Numbered from the stretch's first letter, positions 1-12,172 are shown. The stretch: DNA of 64,000 nt from Patiria pectinifera (GCA_029964075.1 CM057136.1:2728001-2792000); one strand, 5' to 3'. Numbers and translations: made by a program. Notes: generated by a model not told the origin, from the sequence alone.

Positions 1-47
1 ATGTGTCCTACGTTGTTCACACAATCGCAGCACTGCCCTGTACCAAG

Positions 48-568
48 TTAAAGGGAAAATACAACATTTGCAAACATCAAAATATAAAACTACCAAATCA
101 TTTTGAAATACCTTGCTGGACTGTTAGTGAATGACAGTGTAAAGCATCCTGTAAAATCATGGCACATGGTATACTGTCATTTTCAAAAAAAGTGCTATTT
201 TTGTATCAATTTCCAACGCTGATCGGCCGATCAGCGTTGGAAACAACTGGCTTTTTGGTTCAAATACTGGCCCCAATTGACCATCGCACTTGTTTGCAAT
301 CGATTACAAACCTATGAACGGGTACGAGCCAGCTAGACTGGTTTCCTGACCTTACAATTCCCCAATGTATGTAAACTGCTGTTTCTTCTTATATGGAGTC
401 AGGGAACCAGACTACAGGAAAATGATCGTTTTTCTTGGTTTTATAGCATTTTCGAACCCAAAACCTCAAAAAAGTCAGTGTAACTATATTTGCTATATAA
501 TTTTAACCCCCCAATTCCATCCTTTTCTGAAAATTACAGCAAAAGCAAATGATGTATATTCCCTTTAA
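48..568 (-). mobile_element. Family A miniature element, copy 1
   Basis: Non-autonomous DNA transposon, no coding capacity. It starts TTAA-AGGGAAAATACAACATTTGC and ends with the near-inverted form before CCCT-TTAA, so both ends abut TTAA. Positions 211-242 are a perfect 32 bp palindrome centred on CGGCCG. A second inverted pair (CTGGTTCCCTGAC type) lies towards the right end. Six relatives occur in the window; copy 7 (57489-58008) is the closest. TTAA duplication suggests piggyBac-type mobilisation (inference). Confidence 0.85.
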
Positions 569-1710
569 TGCATGTCTCAGTTCTAACCTCGCAGAAAGAA
601 CGGCTCTGGGGACACAAAATTGTGCTCTTGTGCAACTTTTAGACGCCTTGTGGACACAACGTGTACCTCATAAAAAAAAGGTTCACAAAAGAAACGGTAA
701 ATGCAATTAAATTTCACACAGTGTTACTAACGAATATGTCATTCTTACAATGTGTAAGAAGTTCAAAACTTCAACTTGGTTTTGAAAAAAAAGATGGCTC
801 TTTTGTATCGTTGCAGTTTTTGTTCACTCACCTGTAGTTGGATTGAGCAGGGTTAGGATTTTTTTGACGAATGGGGATCATTGATCTTAGGCTGAAAGGG
901 TGAAAATAACTTTTTAGCACTCGGCTGAAAGGCTTGAACACCCTTTTCATTTGGCGTAATGGGTGTAATACATTTCTTTATTGTGACGCCATTGTCTGTT
1001 GAAAGGGGATATCGTGACCATTCAGGGCCTACCTTTGAACTTTGCCAAATCTTTTCAGCTCTTATTTGATATAACCAAACAGTGCTCAGCCATCCACACA
1101 TTGCACGCATGGTTTGTCAATAATTGGTGTAATTTGCTTTTTTAGCAGAAAATTATGTCAAAAAGCGTGCCTCTTAAAGTTGCATCCCCCCCCCATGCCA
1201 ATTTCGAGATTCGTCTGGGACAAAAATCGAGTTACATGTATTTTTAAATGGCTATTTTCCATGCAATCTTATCTACTTATGAATAAAAAGAAAACAAATG
1301 CGCACACGTTCGTTTTTATGTAGTCGTGGAATAATGTACAATTTTTCGTATCATTTTGCCGCCTGAATTCAGGTGCCTGGTTGTAGGCTGGTTCCCACCA
1401 CCCTATTGCATTCGATAATGCAGGGACCGGGACCAGTCCACTAGCTGTGCGAACGCAAGAGATCGAGCAAGCCAAATAAAAGCCTTGTTTTAGAGAGTTA
1501 TAGACACCTGTAGATAAAAAGGCCGTTTTCTCCGTATTTTTATATATTTGTTGAAAATTCGTGAGAACAAAAAATGAATTTCTTAAAAAGCACAAACAAA
1601 GAGAGCAAGTTTAAAGAACTATCTGCTCAGGGAGAGGTGTGCTCAGAATCAGATAATCCTTAAACTAGATATTCATGTTTATATGAGTGTTTTTTACTGG
1701 CTTGTTCATA
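569..1710. other. Stretch without recognisable gene
   Basis: No coding signal is seen here. There is a run of C at 1184-1193. At 834-863 there is an isolated copy of the GTTGGATTGAGCAGG motif followed by GGTTAGG, which matches the iterated motif and end of the element at 15224-15502, so this is probably a decayed fragment of that family. Confidence 0.5.
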
Positions 1711-1955
1711 ACAAGGCCGGATCCAAGGGCCAACGGGGACCAAGGCCCCCCCCCCCCCCTTCAAAACGAAGCCAATGTTGTTTTTTTAAGTTACATTGTC
1801 ATAAAGGCAGGCACTGCGTCCACCGACATCTTTTCCTCAAAGTGATTTGGTTTAAATGGTCAGAAATTGCCGTAATATTTTGGACCCACTTTTTGGGGGA
1901 CCAAAACATTTTTGGCCCCCCCAAGAAACTTGGGTTCAGGATCATCCGCCCTTGG
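1711..1955. mobile_element. hAT-like miniature element, copy 1 (CCGGATCC ends)
   Basis: Left end CAAGGCCGGATCCAAGGG and right end GGATCATCCGCCCTTGG are roughly inverted. The element is framed internally by a C run and a CCCCC tract. A second copy sits at 42178-42467 and shares the CATTGTCATAAAGGCAGGCA-like interior. The superfamily call rests only on the look of the ends. Confidence 0.6.
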
Positions 1956-2631
1956 TTCATAATAATAAACTTTGACAGACGTGTGCGTTAACGGGACATG
2001 CAGTTTAAGCAACTTTTCCAGGGTCTCCATATACCATATTATTGTTGGTTTATTGACTATTTTGTTAAGTGGACCAACATGCAAAATTTCCGCTTGAGTG
2101 TTTGCTCTGAATTCTTACGCCATGGGAACTAGACCCGCCCTGTTTATTTTGTTAAGTTTCTTCGCATGCAGTTTTAATAATTGTTTAAGACCAGAAGTGT
2201 TTACAAATGCAACGGCATCAAACCTGTAAAATTTGTGTTTATAATTAGCGGGGTTAATTAAGTTTTTGTTCTCGATTTTTACCGAGCGCGTATGAATAAT
2301 AAGTGTCTGTGTACTGCGGTGCTTTTTCGGTTCGTGGACCGTATACTTACGGTCCTTGATCATTGGGCGGCGGCAAACACTCGGGAAAAAGTCTGTCGTT
2401 ATATTTTGCTTCCATTGTGGTTAGCCTTGTCACTTATGAGAGCTCCACCTTGATTTGAGTCTACGGTGAGTATTCCACTTCTTGAAGTTGAAGTGAGTTT
2501 CAATCTGAGTAATTTCCAGGGACTTCATTTATATAATGTTTATATAATGATCTTTGGCGATAGAAGCCTTCAAAAACCCTTGACTTCAATGACACGCCAC
2601 GCCGTGACCATGAGCTTTTACGCTGTCAGTG
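1956..2631. other. Stretch without recognisable gene
   Basis: Nothing supportable beyond short open frames with no protein-like composition. The stretch borders the long inverted repeat that starts at about 2632. Confidence 0.4.
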
Positions 2632-4612
2632 CTAGCCGTGACCAAGGCGTTGGGCTTATCGATTCGCCGATAAAAAAAAATCGCCGATAAGAAAATCCCT
2701 AATCAACTTGGCAAGGCATAATTGCGTCCACATATCGATGCCCGTACGCTGCTAGTGAGAAAGTAACTTGTACTGTACAGCAAGGCAGGCTATGCTTGTA
2801 CGTACGCGTAACCCAACAGTTGGACAGGCTATGTTAGTGCATGTCGCCTACACATTGTCATATAACGACCTTGAATACATGTACTTTGTGTAGCCTGTAC
2901 AGGGCGACCTAAAAAAATGCAACCCTACAACATTTGCCTTTAAAAAAAATAAATAGCCTTGTTCAATGCGGTCTCTCGGCTTTTTGTCGAAGGGCGATAA
3001 TCGGGCCCTGCACCCACAATCAACGCGGCTACGTGCGTGTACCACCGACCCTTGTCCGTACGAACGGTTCGGTACTAACACAACCAGCAAGCACACACGC
3101 ATGAGTACGGACTGTACGCATGGTGTAAGGGGCCATTCCGAATTTTCAATGTTTTAAAATTTCGACTTTTTTTCCAAATTATTTTGACCCACCCACCCAC
3201 CCCTAATTTCGATTAATAAAAAACTGAACATGTACATGTACATGCACTTGCATGTACGTGCACATGTACACCCACACCATGTACATGTGTGTCTAGTTCA
3301 GTGACGGCGTGAAGTTGTCGGTCTTCCTCTTTTATGTGATAAAATATGTGATACCTCACCAAGTATCTTTTAACGAAATTCAATCAGAATATTTATCAAT
3401 TTTTAAAAAAAAATGTAGTTGTTGTGTTACTTGTTGGTGTCCCTGCCACACTGTACGATGGTGTAGCCGTGCGTTATGCACGTGGATCGTTTACTTTCGT
3501 TTTGACGGGGACTTTACTGAATAGAGTCTGGTGACTCTACATAGAAATTTCTTTGAATTAAAGTCGAATCATCCATGTGCACTTGTTATGCAAAGCAGGG
3601 GCAGTGGTTCAAGGATATCTATGTCGACTTGCAGAACGTGTGCAAGAACGCGACTTGAATGCTTTTATGTGTTCACAATACAACAACGCTGTTTAGTTAT
3701 TTCAATGTGGGACACAGTGAGAAATTTTGGAATCATAATGGCGTCAGCGATACTTGCTGGGGAGCTCTTGCGTACGACTTTCTTATCGCCCCCCATGACC
3801 CATGACCTTATCGCCCCCCAGTCGCCTCCCCCACTGAGATTTTGAGTTTCTAACAAAATTATCATTGATCTACATGACGCCCCCCTCCCCATGAAATGTT
3901 TCAGCCCCCCCAGCGCCCCCCACTGAAAAATTCCTGGCTACGCCACTGACAGTACATACAGGGGACGAAGTTGGAAAAGAAACACGCATCGCGAATTCGG
4001 AACGTTTGCGCGTAGTTTTTTTTCCATGGAAAGTGAATTTCGATTTTCAATTATTTAGCTTGACCCACCCACCCACAATTTGGAAAAAAGATCGAAATTT
4101 TAAAACATTGAAAATTCTGAATGGCCCTTAATAAGGCAGGAAATGTAGGCCTACTGTGTTCTGCGTGTGGGTGTACGTACGTACGTGTGGGGGATATACG
4201 CGCCGCGTGGCCTGTTACGCGGACTAGCTCATGCATGTACTGTGTGTGCATGGCTGTTGTACGAGTACGTGTGTGTATATAGACCGCTTGCAGACGCGTT
4301 CGATAATCGACGCGCGAAGGCGCGCGACGCCATGTTGTGGGACAAGCGCATTTCTATCCATGCACATTTTGTCCCACAACATGGCGTCGCGCACCTTCGT
4401 GCGTCAATTATCGAACGCGTCTGCAAGCGGTCTATACGTGCGTACGTACAAGCATAGCCTTGCTGTACGGTACAAGTTACTTTCTCACTAGCAGCGTACG
4501 GGCATCGATATGTGCACGCAATTATGCCTTGCCAAGTTGATTAGGGATTTTCTTATCGGCGATTTTTTTTTTATCGGCGAATCGATAAGCCCAACGCCTT
4601 GGTCAAGGCTAA
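2632..4612. repeat. 2 kb long inverted repeat element
   Basis: The outer arms, about 2632-2807 and 4439-4612, are near-identical reverse complements. Both carry GGGCTTATCGATTCGCC, a poly-A/T spacer, CGCCGATAAGAAAATCCC and GCATCGATATG. A second inverted pair lies inside (about 3125-3183 against 4078-4131, containing TTTTCAATGTTTTAAAATTT). Next to the right arm sits a third palindrome, 4278-4435. The high arm identity suggests a young insertion. A transcript would fold into a very long hairpin. The interior has no convincing open frame. At about 3775-3950 it contains C-rich sequence ending GGCTACGCCACTG, resembling a hAT-like element end. Confidence 0.85.
4278..4435. repeat. 158 bp hairpin inside the long inverted repeat
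   Basis: The arms begin TATAGACCGCTTGCAGACGC and close with the reverse complement GCGTCTGCAAGCGGTCTATA. Pairing continues through CGATAAT and the CGCGACGCCATG/CATGGCGTCGCG and TTGTGGGAC/GTCCCACAA segments. The loop is only a few tens of bases (ATTTCTATCCATGCAC region). It is either an independent foldback insertion or an inner part of the 2632-4612 element. Confidence 0.8.
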
Positions 4613-4735
4613 GAAAAAAAGGGATCGTTCGATTTGTATGTTTTGGGTATCAGATTAAAGCTGAGAGCTTTTTCTTCCAAATACTGAAAAAGAAATCTTG
4701 GAAATAGCACTTTGGGTTGCTGAGAAAATACTAAC

Positions 4736-4744
4736 TATAAAAAG
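4736..4744 (+). promoter_or_regulatory. Possible TATA box upstream of the 90-residue gene
   Basis: TATAAAAAG lies about 410 bases upstream of the ATG at 5149. No convincing initiator is seen at the expected distance, and the leader would be long, so this is only a candidate. Confidence 0.25.
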
Positions 4745-5148
4745 TAGTCATTTTTCATCATGTTTACACCAAAAAAGTACATGTACCACAGTATTAAAGG
4801 AAGGGATTTTCACTGTATTTTGTGCATGTCCTAATCCGAACAACGCCGCACAAGAGTACAGTGAATTCAATGGAAATACCATTTATTTTCCACTTGAACA
4901 GGTATCTCATCCTTTCTAGTTTAAACCCTTTCAGCATCATAATATGTCAAAATACCAAAGAAATCGCACAAATGAAGGATAATTGCATAGTAGGCTTACA
5001 GTTAAATGTTTCCCAGGTTGAAGTACTTGTGTTCAGGATGAAAAATTACTACTTTTACGTCCTTTTACAATTCTTTTCTCCACCTTGTAAAGGTCTGTCA
5101 TTATAGAACGATCATCCCTTTTGAAGAGTGACCTTATACTTGGTGAAC

Positions 5149-8100
5149 ATGATGAAGCAGGGAGTTGTCTTCATTTTCCTGTTGATGTTACTTCTGCTAC
5201 CCAGTCCTGGTGGTGGGTATATTCTTTCAGACGTAGACCAAGTAATAGCTTCTCGCCTGGGCTTTTTGAAGAAAAAAAAGGAAAAGGAAGTAGACGGCCC
5301 CTCCGAATATTCGAATTCGAAAATAAATGATTTGAGTAGTTGATAATCGATCCAATATAATTTTGGCACAACCCTACCATTTTTCCCATAGATTGGGGCC
5401 CAAGAATCTTGGGGGGGGGGGAGCCAAAAGGACATCTCCGACGAGATGCGGATTTTCTTCCGACATGCTGATCGATATGTCGAGTTCAAGAGTTAAATAA
5501 TGTACCGTCTTCGCTCTTTGACGAAATTAGATTTTAAATCATAACGAATTCGAAGTACGAGTGTTTCACAACAGAAAGTGTGATCTGAGATTTGGTTTAT
5601 TTCCCCTCTATTTTCAGGCCTCTATAACCCTCTGAAAATATAGAGTTTATTTTAGATTGTTTGTTCGCACATGCGGGTCTCGCCAGTGGGTTGACTGGTT
5701 CCCATCCCTTCAATTATAAAAGGGGCGACAACCAGTCTATCCAGCGAGGCGGCAAAGAATTCGACATATTTCAATTAATTATTCCTTTTATAGTAATTGT
5801 TGGCCATTTCTTTATTTTATTTTTTTCGTTCAATGTCTCATTCAAAAGTTAGTAACTTTTGTATTGCTTTTAAAGCATTAAACAAATGTTATTTTTCGGG
5901 TTGAAACTCGGAAAAAATATATATCTAGCATCTTTAAAGGGCATGTGATGTTTTTGTTCTGCTTGAAAAGAAAATTCTAGATTTAAGGAGTCGTTGGGGT
6001 GTTGGGCTGTTTATTTGTTTGTTTTTCTTTGTTTCTTTGAGTGTTTTTAAACTCTCCTCAAAGCTTGAAACCTAATCTAAACATTCAAATAAGATTGGCC
6101 ATTTTCCTCACTTCAAAAAAAAAAAAATCCAGAATGCTTTGCAAGACGAAGACGCCGATCATCTGTAAAAGCCCCAAAGCCAACTACATGTAAGTAGCCT
6201 TCGGTGTTTAAAGTAAGTTTCTTGGGTTTTTTCCCCTTTTCATGTTTTTCAAGCTATTAGTCACTGGTGCCCTACATCAAGCGTGCCAGTTACAGGGCAG
6301 CGCAGTGGAAGAGGTCAGATGTGCCATCGAGGAAATTCTCTCTCTATATAGAGAGCACATGGCTACATTATTTGGCTGATTTTTTTAGGTTTTTTTACCA
6401 ATAAGTCGGCCACATTGTTTGGCATATTTGCCGCCATATTGGCCGCCATTTTTAATTTGAAGCATGATAGCAAAAAAGGGATACCAGAAATGAATTAGCG
6501 AGGGTAAAAAAACTATAACTTAAAGCGTATTTATAATTTCATCATATTATTAGGCTGATAAATCACTTTTCCATTTTTTTATAAGTGGTTATACAAGGAA
6601 GACAGATCCAGATAATGTGCAATGAAGTTTCAAATACACAATCTCAACTTTCACTTATACATTTTTGGCCAATATATGGCTATTCTCAAATTTGACAATT
6701 TTTGGCAGCCATATTGGCAGCCATCTTGAATTTGGTTCATGGTTGCAAAACAAAAGAATGCATGAAATGAATTTGGCAGGGTTGAAAGCATACCCCGGTA
6801 TATCTAATAATTAAATATATGCATTCATCATATTATTTGGCTGATATATATTATTTTCCTCACATTGACCACTTTTGGCGGCCATATTGGCGGCCATCCT
6901 GTCTGCCATCTTGAATTTGAAACTCGTTAACAAAAAAGGATACAAGAAATGAATTTGCAAGGGTAAAAAATATAACCAAACAATTTACTGATGCTTTTAT
7001 CACATTATTTGACTGATAGGCTATGTGAGGTTTTTACATTTTTGTACCAATTAGGTGGCCATATTGGCTGCCATATTTGTAGCCATATTGGCCGCCATTT
7101 TGAATTTGAAGCATGAAGCAAAAAGGAGTGAATTTGCGAGGGGCAAAACATATAACTAACAATTTTACTTATGAATTTATCATATTATTAGGCTGATATA
7201 TGACTTTTTCCATTTTATTTACCAAAATGGCGGCCATATTGGCCACCAAAGTGGCCGCCATCTTGAATTTGAAGAATGAGAGCAGAAAGGGATACCAGAA
7301 TTGAGTTTTTGAGGTCACATATAACTAACTATTTTATTTATGCTTTTGTCAAACTATTTGTCTGATATATGTCGTTTTCCAGTTTTGCGGCCATATTGGC
7401 TGCCATCTTGGATATCTCCAGATCATCGGATCTTTTAACTGTTAACATCCAAAATGTGTTTTAGGACCTTAAAAGGCACCCCCAAAAATGGTGTAGGTTA
7501 GTTGGGGGGGGCGGTGCACGGGGGGTCGGTCCCCCATAGATACTCCCCTAATAGGCTAGCCAATACGCTGACCGTGTGCCAAACCAAACTATGGGACCAC
7601 TTCTTATTGGGCTCGCTTTATTTTCTTGTTTTCATGACTACAGCTGATACTCAGAGCTATAAGATGTTTGGCGCTGGTGGCGCTTTCCTCGTGTTAGTCG
7701 TTCTTGCTGTGGGTGGTGTCTGCTGGTTAGTATTATCAAAGATCCTATCCGGTTTGTAAGTGTGACGTCATCTCAACTTAGCCATGATGGTGTAGCTTGG
7801 CACCAATGGAACCGGAAGTTAACGCAACTTGAGTGTTTATCCAATGGGCGCTCGTAATCAGTGGTGCGTGCGCGTGTATGACGAAGTCACTTACGAACCG
7901 GATAAGGGAAGATAGGACTCTTGGTATATTTTTGTACGGTGACCTATAAAACACGATGACGTCATCAAATCGGGCTATGGGGAAGGGCGCCCCGCGCCGG
8001 ACGGTAGGTAGGTAAACGTGCGTACGGCTACGCAGAATCTACACTTGAATTAATATTCGAGCGGGATTTTCATTGAAAAAAAAACTTCGAGAAATGAATT

Positions 8101-8710
8101 AAACAAGTGCGAGTGCACAGTTAGCTCTGGCCGTCTTGCATGAAATCTATCAAAATGATCCCTGCCACAGAGCTTTAAAATGCGATGCGACGTTCCAAAA
8201 CTTCAAGTTCCAAAACTGAAGATTTTAACTCTCTTTAGATTCAATATGGCCGACCTGTGAATTAGTCTGGTTCTCTGTCCCCATTGTCCTTCGGACTATA
8301 TGCATGGGGGCCGGGAAACAGTTTACTTGTGAATAAGGCCCATTGGGCCCGCCCAACGCGCACGTGGGCAGCTGTGATTGGTCAAAACTTATCAATGGGC
8401 GTGGCTTAGTAAAGCTTCGAGGTATCATTGGCTGTTTTGTTATAAGGCGGATTATTTAAACTTCCCGGGCACAAGTTAATGTTTTCACTGCGACCACAAC
8501 TTAATGTTTTCTTGTGAGGTGCTTCGATATGTGGTTTCGTATGTGATAGGTATAAGTGAACTATGAATGATGCCATTATGAGCTGGAGTTTTATGGTCTC
8601 GTTTTGTGCGCAGGCGGAAGCGGACCAAGCAACTCACTACTACCGCACCGGCTCCCAACAACGAGAATGCCGAGATGGCGGACGACGATGAACCTGATCC
8701 CGAGATGTGA
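5149..8710 (+). CDS. Three-exon gene for a 90-residue type I single-pass membrane protein
   Basis: Proposed coding exons are 5149-5212, 7644-7755 and 8614-8710, with stop TGA at 8708-8710. Lengths of 64, 112 and 97 give 273 bases, 91 codons. The exon ends are phase 1 then phase 2, and each matches the next start. Donors are GTGGGT (5213) and GTAAGT (7756). Acceptors are TTCATGACTACAG after a T-rich tract (7643) and TTTTGTGCGCAG (8613). Exon 1 encodes a signal peptide: MMKQ, then a run of V, F, I, L and M, then PSPG. After about 12 residues comes a membrane span of roughly 25 residues (AFLVLVVLAVGG to LSKILSG), then RKRTK, then an acidic tail ending DDDEPDPEM. The spliced topology is lumen or outside N-terminus with a cytoplasmic tail. 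I do not recognise a family. Exons 2-3 alone could instead start at ATG 7634 (72 residues). Exon 1 read through would give another small secreted frame, so the weakest link is the exon 1 to 2 junction. No AATAAA is seen just downstream. Confidence 0.6.
6367..7412 (+). repeat. Six-unit diverged tandem array (GGCGGCCATATTGG units)
   Basis: Units begin near 6367, 6548, 6834, 7010, 7187 and 7355. They are about 175-185 bp, except unit 2 (about 286 bp, with an insertion) and unit 6 (partial). Each runs ATTATTTGGCTGATATAT, then GGCGGCCATATTGGC, then GCCATCTTGAATTTGAA, then a segment like AAAGGGATACCAGAAATGAA, then ATAACTAACAATTTTA. The array lies wholly inside intron 1 of the proposed 90-residue gene. 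Divergence between units implies an old array. Confidence 0.85.
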
Positions 8711-9239
8711 ACGGCGGCAGATTTGGACAGGGATCGAGCGAGCCTCATATATTCCCCGGAATCCGGCTCTTGTATTACTTGATAATGATGTTATGTTATT
8801 GGCTCTTTGTTTATTTTGCACACAAGTAGCTATAGGCCTAGTATTCGTCTCTATTAATGTCTCTTCGCTGTCTTTGAATTGATATTTTCGTCCGTATTTG
8901 ATATTTTCTTTTTTCCCTGGAACATTTTTCTTACGAAATGATAAATATTAGATCGTTAAAATTTCATACCCCTTTTTTCTTCCAAAAATGTTTTTTTTTT
9001 TCTCTCCTAACGAAATTTAAAATGTTATGTTTGATTTTAACGAACTTCTTTGCATGTAATGGGCTCAGCTCCCAACACGTTCTGTTATAGACCGTTATCA
9101 TGCTGCCACCATTTCAGTCATGTTCCCTGTATCCAATAACAGTACTAAATGATAATGTGGGTGTGGTTTTTGGGGGGGGGGGGGCAAAAAGGAACCAGAC
9201 TATTTTTCCTTCCAGCCTCGCTTTGGTTACGTTGATTTA
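8711..9239. other. 3' flank of the 90-residue gene
   Basis: This is a likely 3' untranslated region followed by spacer. No canonical AATAAA is visible, so the end of the transcript cannot be placed. A G run at 9173-9183 precedes the old repeat at about 9240. Confidence 0.35.
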
Positions 9240-9655
9240 AATGGGGAAAAATCAAGATGGCCGCAACATAATGATGGTCTTTACAACGAAGTGCATGGAA
9301 GAATCCTTTTCACATTTATTATGGCGATTGGCTTGAGAAGTACTTTTACGGGTGACATCACTACTGGAGGGGAAACACATGCTAACGTCATTGGTTATTC
9401 ACCCCAGAAATTGAACAGAAAGAGGGTCAATCAACCTTTGATTAATGTGTGTCTCAAACACCGTGAGAGTCTCAACCTTCAAGTTATGAGTAGAGATTTT
9501 TCCCCGATTTGTTTTTATTTTTGAAGTAAGGTCGTTTATCTTTTGTCGCAGTGACGATTTTTGCTGGCCTGCATTCCGAATGCTATAGGAAGCCAACTGC
9601 ACGGACTTATTCGCGCGAGGAAGCCATTTTGGTCGTGTTCCCTGAATGTATTTCA
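9240..9655 (+). repeat. Old interspersed repeat, copy 1
   Basis: Shares an ordered set of blocks with 10428-10889: ATGGCGATTGGCTT, GGGTGA, CCCCAGAAATTGAA, ATTAATGTGTGTCTC, AACACC(G/T)TG, then TTTTTCCC-GATTT-TTGAAGT and CATTTATC/CATTTACC. Similarity is modest, so the family is old. No coding capacity is seen. Confidence 0.6.
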
Positions 9656-10427
9656 TAAATTGTGAACTGTTGAATGGGATGGTGCCAGACTATTTATGCA
9701 TACTAGCCTAGCTTTCATTTTTTTTTTAATGTGGCTTAAAACATTAGAATATGTTTGATCACAAATTTTCAATTATTCATCAGAGCAGACTGGTATTAAT
9801 TTGTGATTTACTTTATATCATTGCTTTCATTTCTCTTCGCAAGTTCCAAAAATGAACAATTTACCTCGCTTTCAATTTAATATGGCCGACTCGTGAATGA
9901 AGCCCATAGCAATTTCACGAGCAATGGTCGCAGTCCAATATTGGGTTTTTGTTCCCCTGTAAAATGTGACCTGCTATATCATAATGAGGAATAACCCCAC
10001 CTTTGACTTTTAAAGCTACACATGTATCATGTTGAAGCGCAAATCATATTGGCTTTCCAATAATACCAAGTTTATTTCTGTAGCTTAATTGTTTTCCAAA
10101 GATATACCGCAGGAACTTCAACAGTGTCCCTCCGTAGGCCTCATTTCGAGAAGAACGACTTTGAAAAAAGAAGAAGATATGAATTGCGCTGCCACCGGCA
10201 GTGAAAAACGTTCTTCAGTTCTGCCACTCTGGGGGTATTTTCCCCAATAATAATGCATAGCGCAAGTATGAATCTTGAATACCTTGGCTACTCACAAAAA
10301 AATATCGATTTTGACATGGTTTTTCTAGTATCCGACTTCGTTGATTACTCAAAACAAGGTACATGTATTGGGGAACATTCTTTATTTTGCCACAGTAGGT
10401 CACAAATACTCCTAGAACTATGAGGGT

Positions 10428-10889
10428 GCAGACCAGTAAATCGGTCCCAAATTGCCTGCGCCAGCCAAATCACAATTTGCATGCCCTCAAAATCTTCGGT
10501 ATTTGAGCATGCTGTGGGCCATGAACTTGAAGGATTGTAAAAAATATGGGTGGAAGCCGTGCACAGGACTGGGAGCTTGCAGTTCTGTGTAATTTTGATG
10601 TAATTTGGACCCTAAAAGCGCTCTAATTTGCAATGGAGTGTAGGCATCGTTTTTCAAAATGGCGATGGGCTTCAGGACTGTTTTCAGGGGTGATCATCTT
10701 CAGATGGAAATTTCTCCTAAAAGTCATCAGTTGACCCCCCAAAAATTGAAAAGAAAATGAAAGATGATGAAATAAGCTTTAATTTGATGTGTGTCTCGAA
10801 CACCTTGGAGAGTTGTGAGTATTTTTCCCGATTTTTTGAAGTGGGATCATTTACCATTGGGGTCTATGGAAGTTTATTTACTGGTCTGC
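10428..10889 (+). mobile_element. Old miniature element, copy 2, with 14 bp inverted ends
   Basis: Begins GCAGACCAGTAAAT and ends ATTTACTGGTCTGC, a perfect 14 bp terminal inverted repeat. The interior is homologous to 9240-9655. It is likely a non-autonomous DNA element; the superfamily is not identified. Confidence 0.7.
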
Positions 10890-11904
10890 TACCATGAGGC
10901 TCCACGTAGTGCCTTCATCAATTTCAGCACTGTGTAAAGTAAGTTGTATAAAATCCTTCATGTTGTGAAAAAAAGGTTGCAGTTGCATTGGAATCATTTG
11001 CCTGGCTACCAGTCATCATGGCAAGACATCAGTTTATATGCTCACGGGCAAACGTTTCCAATCGAATCCCAAACCACTATAGTCTTTTAACTCTAAAAGG
11101 GCCAGGGCGGAATCCGCCCCCCCCCCTCCTCGACTTTTTCCGCGATAGCCTTGAAAAAAAAAATCGCGACTCGAGCTGTTATGACTTTTTAGCCTCGAGC
11201 CTTGCGTATCTTTTGAAACCAAAATCATAAAATGAGCCGTGAAAACTGAATTTTCCCATATACATGTACGTCGTGTACACAGAGCAGAAATACCATTCGA
11301 ACATATGAATAATTAATTAGCCATAATTCCAAAACCCTTTGACCTTTGGTCATGAAATTTCTTGGGTATGCTTATGAAGAGTTGCTTTATGCATGTACCG
11401 AGTTTCAAAAGTTTTCGTCACTCGATGGCCGAGATCTTAGGCCCCCCCCCCCCCCCGGCTGAGAGATGGTCAAAATAACCCGGCCCTTTTTAGGGTCAAA
11501 CAGGGTTTGTGTTTTCATTAGAACCCGATTGGTATCCTATACTGTATTTCATTTTGTTGAGGGGAAACCAGCAAATATTAATCACCGGCTCTTTAAATAT
11601 GTGAATTGTGAACCCGAAGATTGTCAAGGTTTTGTCATGAGGCATTGCCTTTCTGTATTTTGGGGGAAAAAGAGGAAACATTAGAAATCATACTCTTTCA
11701 TTCACATGATAACGATCCACTTTATTGTTGTAATAATTACAACAACTTCCGATTCTATTACTGTAGTTAAAGCTAACAATAACACTTCTCTCACTTCAAA
11801 ATTTGGAACATTTCGTTTTTGGTGTTTCTAATTTATACGTGTTGAGAAAAATATATATTTCTTGCTAAAGTTGTTATCATTGTCATTCATCCCAAAAAGT
11901 AATA
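10890..11904. other. Stretch without recognisable gene
   Basis: Contains C runs at about 11118-11126 and 11443-11457 and no protein-like open frame. Nothing else supportable is seen. Confidence 0.4.
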
Positions 11905-12172
11905 TACCTGGCAGTGCTGGCGGAACACTTTTGAAAGTGTGTGTGTGGGGGCAAAGCACGGCCAGTGCTGTCTGGCAGTTGCAAATTCAAAAAGCGGGGG
12001 GGTAAACCTCATTCATCGATAAGGGCGCCTTTTTTCAAGGGTACGCTATTGTGGGACGAATCAAGAGTGGGGGCCATGCCCCTCCCCCCCCCCCCCCCCC
12101 CAAAGGGGAAAAAGAGGGGGGGGGGGGCAATGGCCCAAACCCCGGTTGCCGCCACCAGTGCCTGGTGTAATC
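11905..12172. mobile_element. Miniature element with C-run/G-run core
   Basis: Left end TACCTGGCAGTGCTGGCGG and right end CCGCCACCAGTGCCTGGTG are imperfect inverted repeats. The middle (about 12072-12137) is GGCCATGCCCC, a long C run, a short A/G spacer, a G run and GCAATGGCCC. It is strongly self-complementary and hard to sequence accurately. Confidence 0.55.

Noticed and set aside
4167-4491. Overlapping open frames on both strands around 4.2-4.5 kb
   Set aside because: They are translations of the 158 bp hairpin, which is why the same peptide words appear on both strands.
5128-5343. Unspliced neuropeptide-like precursor (signal peptide then KKKK cleavage site)
   Set aside because: Possible if exon 1 is not spliced at 5213, but the in-phase junction to exon 2 gives a more coherent protein. 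Kept only as an alternative.
12062-12137. Proline-rich and glycine-rich coding sequence
   Set aside because: It is translation of the C run and G run in the core of a miniature element.
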